Below, piece after piece: positions 60,996 to 64,000 of a stretch of DNA of 64,000 bases (its first letter is position 1; every line of letters begins with the position of its first letter). The notes under the pieces are model-generated. The model was not told where the DNA came from, made no database searches, and was given only the letters and a program-made list of their open reading frames with translations. Origin of the DNA: Amphiura filiformis (taxonomy: Eukaryota; Echinodermata; Ophiuroidea; Amphilepidida; Amphiuridae); contig NC_092640.1 in assembly GCF_039555335.1 (NCBI RefSeq), forward strand, positions 42,151,099 through 42,215,098, given 5' to 3'. The position numbers and the translations under genes were made by a program.

Positions 60996-61335
60996 GAGGA
61001 AACGATACATTGTGCAAATCAAAAACTATCTCGATGAAATCAAGAAAGCCAGAAACGTTTCTCTAGTAATCATTGGTAACAAAAACGACTTGGATCACAT
61101 TCGTGAAGTGAGCTTGGAAGAAGGAGAAAAATGCGCACAAGATCTAGCATGTGCTTTCTTTGAGAGCTCCGCTTGTTCCGGAGATGAGAACATACGTGAA
61201 GCCTTTCATGAACTCTACAGAGAGGTTAGAAGAAGAAAAGCCATAGAGAATGGGAAAGGAAGGCGAAGAAGCTCTATCCAACAGATGAAACAGGTTTTGA
61301 ATAAAACATTTACAAAGATTAACAATAGGCAATAG
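60996..61335 (+). pseudogene. RERG: RERG-like GTPase copy C, terminal exon with 77-bp frameshift deletion
   Basis: The acceptor TTTTGCAG and first 13 bases match copies A and B, then 77 bp are missing between 61008 and 61009. In phase 0 from exon 3 the frame reads a few wrong codons and stops at TGA 61035-61037. The rest of the exon is still clean in its own frame through NKND, ESSAC and the stop at 61333-61335, with mostly synonymous changes plus one two-codon change (TV to SL before EEGEK). The deletion removes the switch II end and the GFLLIYS strand. No other AG nearby restores the frame. The deletion is probably recent; an assembly error is possible. Confidence 0.85.
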
Positions 61336-62756
61336 TCCTGTTTTGGAATCCAATGGAGATGTATTTACTTCGTTTACCATGAAGTTTATCCCGACGCTAA
61401 AGTGACACGATGAAAAATAACAGAAAGAACGGAAACAGTATTTCGATATAGGATTTTTACGAATTTAAGATCAATATAATTATATGAGAAACATAATATT
61501 TACCATGCTGACCATGGATAATGATACACATTATATTAACCAGCCATGTACACTATTATAAATCCTAATTGATAAATTCGTGAGGGAGATCACTGCACGG
61601 AGGCTATCTTTACAACTGTGGGTGCCAGTGTCTGGAGAGTGGCCCATATAGCACACATTTGGGTATGAGGCTGAGCTGATATGGATGGAAAGTTGTCCAG
61701 ATGCAGCAAGAGAAACGTTTGTGTACACCTTAGCGCCCAATCGATCTTCATATCAGAATCACAATACAGCAACTGCTATGGATGGAATGTTGTGGAATGC
61801 GAAACTATTGTATTCCTGATACTGGGTGAGGCAGAAAAACACGTTTAACGTGTACGTTTAGAAGATTTAAACTGCGCACAAAAGGTGTCGCTACGCTTAA
61901 TTATATAAGAAACAATTTCTAGATGAAATTAACATAAATGCAAGTTACATGTTTTATAATTAAATGGTGACAAAAACTAAAATAATTGTGCATTTTGATG
62001 ACGCATATTTTGTTGTGAATTGACAAAATAATATAATACGTCATATATACATCACGACGTAATGAATAATTAATCCAATAATAAATCGAATTGCCAACAA
62101 AATTAAAATACTCTAAAAGAATTATGGCAGAGGTTGGATTTTGGTAGCCTATTTTGTTTTACACAACTGGTGCAATTTACAATGTCAGATGTTGTTACTT
62201 TCTGTCACAGTGATTTATTATGTGCGAAAAGATGATTTTGACAACTTTAAATAATGCGTGCTTTATGAGAGTTTTAATGTATCAAAGTGCAGTTTTTTAA
62301 CTCTTTTTTTCTTACATACTGAGCCATTGCCACAGAACCCAACGGAGTCTGACATTGTGAATTGGACCAGGTGTATAATACAAAATAACCAACCATTAAC
62401 CGTTAGAATGTTTTTAAATTAATTTTCGTCAACATCACCAACTTTTCGATTCATTTTCAAATGTCTTGGGAAACTTGAAACTTGTGAACCCGTATTTCAT
62501 TTTATTTTTACAAGTTTCTCAAGTCCAATGAATTAAGATTTCATGTTAAGAATGTGCAAGATGTTACTTTGTAAGATTGTTTTTGAAAATAAAACAAAAT
62601 GGCGGATACATAATCTCCTAGTGTGAAGTGCATCGTTAATAGGGGCAGTGCGTAAGTTATATAAACTGGGCTCAAAAAGAAACTTATACTTTTTTACAAG
62701 GTCATATCTTAAAATCCTGTGCATAAAAATGAACCAAATTGCACACAGGATTACTT
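61336..62756. other. 3' flank of copy C, no further gene
   Basis: Near copy of 34067-35489. No coding signal. Confidence 0.5.
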
Positions 62757-63152
62757 CAATGCTCTACTCTAAACACTGCTGAGTAACCAAACAGTTGTCC
62801 AGCTGACACAACAGCAAAATGCACTGACATGGAACAGCTTCTTGGACATTCACAGCCCAATAATTGGCACCCAACACATGGAAATCTGTGAGTAAGTGGA
62901 ATAGTGTGAAACAAGACCTGTTTCCTGAAAAATAAAGTGTGTGAAAAGCAGAAGCAGCCCCGTTCACAATATTCCACTTACTCTATTCCACTTACTCTTA
63001 AGAAATAATCACCTGTGTAAGGATCTTGTACGCATTCTCACAGATTTCATTTGCTGGGTGCCAATTATTCGCCTGTAAAAGTGGTCCGGGAAGCTGTTCG
63101 GTGTTAGTGCATTTTGCTGTTGTGTCAGTTGCACAACTGACAGCTGAGTTTT
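62757..63152. repeat. Foldback element, unit 3 copy
   Basis: Same arms as 35490-35885, differing by only a few bases. Confidence 0.75.
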
Positions 63153-64000
63153 GACTGATGGGGAACGAACCATGAAAGTGCTTCCTCATTCGGAGGTTAC
63201 GTAAAATCATCGGTTCCAAGTACAAAGAGAGGCGTAGCTGTCAGTTAGTTTTGAGAAGAGTAGATTATTATCCATTAAAACTGTCATAATATGTCCCAGT
63301 GTTCTTTGGGTATTCGTGATCTAACTACAGATATGTGTCGAACAAAATCTACAATTACATTGTATTTTCAACTTGTAATCAATAATCTCTATATCCCATA
63401 TTTATTTTGCTGCGATACCATCGGCTTACTGACTACTTTTGTTTTGATCAAAATCGTTGCATTTATAAATAGTTCACATGTCTGGTTTTTCAACTGACAT
63501 GGATATTTAAGCTAGACTTGATAAACTACGTCAAAATGTGAGTTTTCTGGGAATATATCCTTCGAGATTACTTGTAACAGCAGTCCTGTGTACAAAACTA
63601 ATTTACAAGGATGGCAGACTTTGCCATTCACTAGTAAAACTGTTTTTGAAATCTTACATAGTAATTGTCAGAGTACAGATCATTACATTTTATCATAGAA
63701 AGTTGTAAACTCTGCAACAAGTGAACATGTTGTTTCAGTCAGTTATATAAATGTACACGAGACCTTTCCAATTCGCGACCTATATCGCTGGCATAGATTC
63801 AGGCTATCTAAACACCTCTGTTTGTTGGGTATCAAAGACCTATCACACCCAAAAGAATACAATTTGAGTGAAATTGTTCAAGTGATGTGTCAGCCAGTGA
63901 GCATGGTGAGAGTAAATAGTGGGGCACTGTTTAACATACAAATCCATTGCGTGAAGAGCTTTCAGACTGTCAGAGGAGAGAACATTTCCTTGCTCGTTTT
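63153..64000. other. 119-bp repeat, duplicated block and start of the hypothetical frame, unit 3
   Basis: 63153-63520 matches 35886-36260; ~63735-64000 matches the start of the 36478-36897 open frame, still open at the window edge. Confidence 0.5.

Larger units (their letters stand above)
59821..64000 (+). repeat. Tandem unit 3 (cut by the window end)
   Basis: Begins with AAATCAACATTCATTA as the other units. Keeps the ~600-bp intronic block (60300-60900) also in unit 1 but lost in unit 2. From ~61540 to ~63720 it is nearly identical to unit 2 34260-36465, with a 32-bp deletion near 63731. Confidence 0.85.

Overview
The window is animal nuclear DNA: AT-rich, intron-rich, dense in transposable elements, with GT-AG spliced exons and no bacterial gene organisation. 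The only host gene family I recognise is a Ras-like small GTPase close to RERG. With several TIR DNA transposons, a tRNA-derived SINE, Helentron-like elements, a Penelope-like fragment and an APE-type non-LTR retrotransposon, the sequence suggests an invertebrate metazoan, perhaps a marine deuterostome. I cannot name the species.

Layout: positions 1-2983 are unique sequence holding repeats and the tail of one unidentified open frame. From about 2984 to the right edge the window is a head-to-tail array of a ~27 kb unit: unit 1 ~2984-32974, unit 2 ~32975-59820, unit 3 ~59821-64000 (cut by the window). Each unit starts in the last intron of a RERG-like gene, runs through its terminal coding exon (7100-7516, 33650-34066, 60996-61335), crosses ~22 kb of repeat-rich DNA, and then carries the two preceding exons of the next copy (30452-30508 + 31288-31361; 56513-56569 + 57272-57345). 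Copy B (30452-34066) is intact for everything after the P-loop exon. Copy A shows only its last exon. Copy C has a 77-bp frame-shifting deletion in its last exon. I found no exon coding for the GTP-binding P-loop (G1) anywhere in the window.

Because the units are paralogous, insertions can be read as filled versus empty sites. Unit 1 alone carries an APE non-LTR retrotransposon (10353-12858), a Helentron-like element (3024-~5731), a TTAA-flanked piggyBac-type element with an internal pol III promoter (21036-21320) and a CCCGGGG-ended TIR element (23921-24240). Unit 2 alone carries another Helentron-like element (44935-~46239), a Tc1/mariner-type element (50011-50956), a Penelope RT fragment next to a palindrome cluster (52411-54116) and TIR elements at 37046-37634 and 57544-57834. 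A tRNA-type SINE, a 126-bp TIR element, a foldback repeat and several satellites occur in more than one unit and so predate the duplication.

Units 2 and 3 are almost identical downstream of the last exon, while upstream of it unit 3 resembles unit 1 more. This points to gene conversion or unequal crossover near exon 4, or to a haplotype/assembly artefact. The A-B coding differences that I can see are all synonymous, so these exons have been under purifying selection. All identity estimates are by eye.
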